Part shown: in pieces, positions 7,063-9,758 of the stretch
Layout of the letters: the number at the start of each line of letters is the position of its first letter
Numbering within the stretch: the stretch's first letter is position 1
Origin: DATDPY01 sp964395765
GTDB lineage: Bacteria; Bacteroidota; Bacteroidia; Cytophagales; Cyclobacteriaceae
Reading direction: 5' to 3'
Length of the DNA: 9,758 bases
Assembly: GCA_964395765.1 (NCBI GenBank)
Contig: CAYNCU010000160.1
Location: forward strand, 1-9,758
Notes under the pieces: generated by a model
Seen by the model: only the letters and a program-made list of their open reading frames with translations
What the model was told of the DNA's origin: nothing
The model's database searches: none
Position numbers and translations under genes: made by a program

Positions 7063-7830
7063 TTATTTTTTAGGGAGTGAACGGATGGCCACTTCCTTAA
7101 AATAAACAATGTCATTTTTACTGTGATTCTGTAATCCGAACCAACCGGAATCCGGGCGAGTGCCACGCTGAGGTTCGAAAGAAAATTCTTTCGGAGGAAC
7201 CGGATCGCCTTCCGTATAATCCGTTACTTTTTGTCCGTTTACTACCACTACGGTATGGGGGCCATCGAGCGTGATCACCATGGTATTCCATTCCGGCCCG
7301 GGTTTCCCTGCCAAAGCCAACGGCTTGGTTAAGGAATAAAGAGTTCCTGTTACATGATATTCATTTTCACTGGGCTTTGATCTTTCCGGGTGATTATCAA
7401 TCTGTACCTCATAACCATAATTAACCGGCATCCATTCTTCCCTGGGTTCTACCGGGATTCGGATAAATACACCTGAATTGTCATTTTCATCCCTCATCCT
7501 ATAAACCACTTTGATCTGGCAATTGCCTACTTTCCCCCCGGTCCAGTATAATAATCCCATTCCACCTCTCGTGTGGATTTCCCCGTTCACGACAACATCG
7601 GAATCCGGGCCTACATGTTTCCAGCCATTCAGGTCCTTTCCGTCAAATAGTTCCTGCCACTGACCCGTATCACTGCTTACGGTCGGCGGGGTATTCATGC
7701 TTGTTGCGCTGCTATCCGTGGCAGTACTTTCTCCCGACTTTTTTGCATTACAGGAATAAAGAGATAAGGATAAAACGGTTAAAAAGCTGATTGCGTTAAT
7801 TATCATCAATCGCACATCATATTTTTTCAT
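7063..7830 (-). CDS. DUF1080 (3-keto-disaccharide hydrolase-type) lipoprotein
   Basis: Lipoprotein of 255 aa with a concanavalin-like beta-sandwich of the DUF1080 family, some members of which cleave 3-keto-glycosides. The signal ends in LYSC, so Cys27 is the lipidation site. A Ser/Thr-rich linker (about 30-55) precedes the domain at about 57-253. Visible family signatures are LFDGKDLNGWK (61-71), NSGVFIRI (118-125), YEVQID (140-145), GTLYSL (162-167), EWNTMVITLDG (180-190), VNGQKVTDY (197-205) and WFGLQNH (230-236). The ATG at 7830 is the natural start. The next gene encodes an exported Gfo/Idh/MocA oxidoreductase; this pair is common in Bacteroidota and points to extracytoplasmic carbohydrate breakdown, with the oxidoreductase making or removing the keto group. 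It could instead be a carbohydrate-binding protein. The domain call is firm, the enzymatic role less so. Confidence 0.92.
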   Translation of the reverse strand: MKKYDVRLMIINAISFLTVLSLSLYSCNAKKSGESTATDSSATSMNTPPTVSSDTGQWQELFDGKDLNGWKHVGPDSDVVVNGEIHTRGGMGLLYWTGGKVGNCQIKVVYRMRDENDNSGVFIRIPVEPREEWMPVNYGYEVQIDNHPERSKPSENEYHVTGTLYSLTKPLALAGKPGPEWNTMVITLDGPHTVVVVNGQKVTDYTEGDPVPPKEFSFEPQRGTRPDSGWFGLQNHSKNDIVYFKEVAIRSLPKK

Positions 7831-7870
7831 TGTATTATGAAGTTAAGTGTTGTTAAAAATATTTGAATAC

Positions 7871-7905
7871 TATAAAATTAAAGCCGTTGTGTGTAAAGAA
7901 ACGGC
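7871..7905 (-). terminator. Probable intrinsic terminator after the histidine kinase gene
   Basis: On the minus strand GCCGTT (7905-7900) pairs with AACGGC (7888-7883) around an 11-base loop and is followed by TTTAATTTTATA (7882-7871). It begins 19 bases after the kinase stop codon. The stem is short and the T-tract is interrupted, but position and orientation fit. It would separate the kinase transcript from the DUF1080 gene, whose own promoter must then lie in the remaining 40 or so bases; I see no clear promoter match there. Confidence 0.62.
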
Positions 7906-7923
7906 CCGGCAATATAAAAAAAA

Positions 7924-9758
7924 TCAGATTAGCGGCAAAGTAACATGAAAATTCGTTGGTTTTTTTAAAGTTACGAGAGTTATACTTCCCCCCAGCTTTT
8001 TGGCGGCCAGCCGGGCCTGGTATAAACCGAGCCCTGCCCCCCGGATTTCACTGGCAGTGGAGAAAATTCCGAAAATTTTATCATGCACCGAAGGATCAAT
8101 CCCGATTCCGTTATCGATAAAATCGAGATCAAGGCGGCCGTTTTTTACTATTTGTAATTCGACTTTTGGATTATCTTCCCTGTGATCGTAAAATTTAAAG
8201 GCATTTTCCAGGAGGTTATTGAGAATTGTATAAAACAATATCCTGTCGGAATTGATTTTTAAGGTCATATCCCCATTGAAGATAAAGTCAATTTCAGGGA
8301 CTACGGCCAGATTTTTCCGGATCTTGTCAACCACCTCGTGTGCAATATTTGAAGCATTTAATTCGCAAAATTCCGCCACCTGGCTGTTAATCAGGCTCAC
8401 ATTGGTTAAGCGGGTAATTATTTCATTAACCTTATTGGTGGTAAAATCCATTTGCTCCAGCCACTGTTCTGTTATTTTACCGGGACCATCAATCCTGGCA
8501 ATGCCGTTCAGGCCCATTAACGTGGCAATCGGTCCCCTGATATCATGGGAAGTTCGATAAAGGAAGGTATCCAGTTCATTTCTCGACCTGACCAGCATAT
8601 TATTGGTTTCCGACAACTCCCTGGTTTTTATACTAACCATATCATCGAGGCGATGAGTAAGCTGCTTTCGTAAGGCTAATGCCCGGTAGGAAAAGAAAAG
8701 AATGATAATCAACAGGATTATTCCCGTACTGCTGAAAAAGGCAAACTGCCGGTTCCGTTCAAGTTTGGTTTCTTTTTCCTGTAGTTCTTGTTTGTTTTGC
8801 AGTTCGTGAAAATCAATGAGGTCGTTAATAATGTTACGGGATTGATCGGCATTGAAAATGCTGTCCTTTAATTCGACCATTTTGTTTTTGTAAATAAGTG
8901 CCTCTTTATAATTTTCTGTTTTCTGGTAGACTTTTGAATAATAATTTAAAATAGAAATGTAACTTCTACGATCATGCAATTTTACTAATATATCATTTGC
9001 ACTATCCAAATACATTTTTGTTGTGTCGTAATTTTTTTCATTATAATAAATTTTAGCTTCGGAGTTATAAATTGAAAATATTCTGTAATTATCACTAGCT
9101 TTTTTAGCTTTAATTAAAGCCTTATTTAATAATAATTTAGCACTATCAAGTTTATTTAGATACAGTAAGGAGAGGCCAATTCCATAACTACAGAATGAAG
9201 ATATTCTAAGATCTCGTTTTGGGAATTTATCTATAACATAGGTATAAATTTTTGCAGCCTCGATATATTTTTTTAAATCAATATAACACAAACCAACATT
9301 GCAATAATTAATTTCTAATCCATAAACTATCCCATTATCATTTTTTATTCTTATACAGTTTAAAAAATTTTTTAATGCATCTCTGTGATTACCAAGAATT
9401 TGATATACAGTTGCCATATTATTATATGCAATCGCTTCATCCCAAGGCTGTTTAAATTTTATCGCATATTCTATTTCCTTTAAATAATATTCTAATGATA
9501 TATCATATTGTTCTTTATTGCTGTTTAGCCACCCTAAATCATTAATCATCATTAAAATTCCAATGTGATAATTTATTTTTTGTGCGATGTCAAGACCTTT
9601 CTTATAATACTGATTGGCTTGATTATAATCGCCTTTATCTGATGACAAAAAACCCAATGCGTGAAGGCTTTTGACATATATTTTTTTGTGATCAAATTTT
9701 TGGGAGAGAGAATAAACTTTGTTTGCAAAATAGAGGGCTGAGTCCGGATTGTTATATT
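7924..9758 (-). CDS. TPR-containing membrane sensor histidine kinase (5' end outside window)
   Basis: Sensor kinase of the Bacteroidota TPR type, incomplete at its N-terminus. The frame stays open from 9657 to the window edge, adding at least 33 residues that read as TPR helices (for example SALYFANKVYSLSQKF), so the TTG at 9657 is not the true start. Counting from that TTG: about seven TPR-like units run to residue 260, expected in the periplasm; a short coiled segment follows at 285-303; a transmembrane helix is at 306-326; a second coiled stretch is at 335-362; the H-box RTSHDIRGP has phospho-acceptor His371; the ATPase domain has NNLLENAFKF (480-489), DNGIGI (515-520) and GAGLGL (540-545). 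All catalytic boxes are present, and there is no receiver domain or partner regulator in view. The ligand of the TPR domain is unknown. The TPR half is far more AT-rich than the kinase half. Confidence 0.93.
   Translation of the reverse strand, partial: YNNPDSALYFANKVYSLSQKFDHKKIYVKSLHALGFLSSDKGDYNQANQYYKKGLDIAQKINYHIGILMMINDLGWLNSNKEQYDISLEYYLKEIEYAIKFKQPWDEAIAYNNMATVYQILGNHRDALKNFLNCIRIKNDNGIVYGLEINYCNVGLCYIDLKKYIEAAKIYTYVIDKFPKRDLRISSFCSYGIGLSLLYLNKLDSAKLLLNKALIKAKKASDNYRIFSIYNSEAKIYYNEKNYDTTKMYLDSANDILVKLHDRRSYISILNYYSKVYQKTENYKEALIYKNKMVELKDSIFNADQSRNIINDLIDFHELQNKQELQEKETKLERNRQFAFFSSTGIILLIIILFFSYRALALRKQLTHRLDDMVSIKTRELSETNNMLVRSRNELDTFLYRTSHDIRGPIATLMGLNGIARIDGPGKITEQWLEQMDFTTNKVNEIITRLTNVSLINSQVAEFCELNASNIAHEVVDKIRKNLAVVPEIDFIFNGDMTLKINSDRILFYTILNNLLENAFKFYDHREDNPKVELQIVKNGRLDLDFIDNGIGIDPSVHDKIFGIFSTASEIRGAGLGLYQARLAAKKLGGSITLVTLKKPTNFHVTLPLI

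Overview
The window looks like chromosomal DNA from a Bacteroidota member, probably an environmental or uncultured lineage; I cannot place it to genus. The reasons are the mix of families (S41 lipoprotein protease, ECF sigma factor with a HEAT-repeat membrane partner, paired DUF4097-type secreted proteins, Tat-exported Gfo/Idh/MocA oxidoreductase with a DUF1080 lipoprotein, TPR sensor kinase), the near absence of Shine-Dalgarno sequences, and a moderate to low GC content. There are no rRNA or tRNA genes, CRISPR arrays, insertion sequences or phage genes that I can see.

Layout. Plus strand, 75-2415: a membrane-anchored S41 (C-terminal-processing type) protease, then an unrecognised lipoprotein with YD-like repeats. 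The second gene converges on the next block with one base between the stop codons, and a possible terminator spans the junction. Minus strand, 5506-2417: a compact four-gene unit of ECF sigma factor, single-pass membrane protein with HEAT repeats (probable anti-sigma factor), and two secreted beta-repeat proteins of the DUF4097 type. The first two genes overlap by 8 bp and the other gaps are 17 and 33 bp. Minus strand, 7830-5665: a DUF1080 lipoprotein followed by a Tat-signal Gfo/Idh/MocA oxidoreductase, ending in a strong intrinsic terminator. Minus strand, 9758-7924: a TPR-containing sensor histidine kinase whose 5' end lies outside the window, ending in its own hairpin terminator.

How the genes may work together. 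The sigma/HEAT/DUF4097 unit reads as a self-contained cell-envelope regulatory module: a cytoplasmic sigma factor held by a membrane protein whose HEAT domain faces the periplasm, co-transcribed with two exported proteins that could be its outputs or its sensed partners. The DUF1080/oxidoreductase pair fits extracytoplasmic carbohydrate processing by the 3-keto-glycoside route. The kinase has no response regulator in view.

The most interesting points are the four-gene sigma module, a Cys/His cluster in one of its secreted proteins, and a sharp drop in GC content inside the histidine kinase gene, where the TPR half is far more AT-rich than the kinase half.
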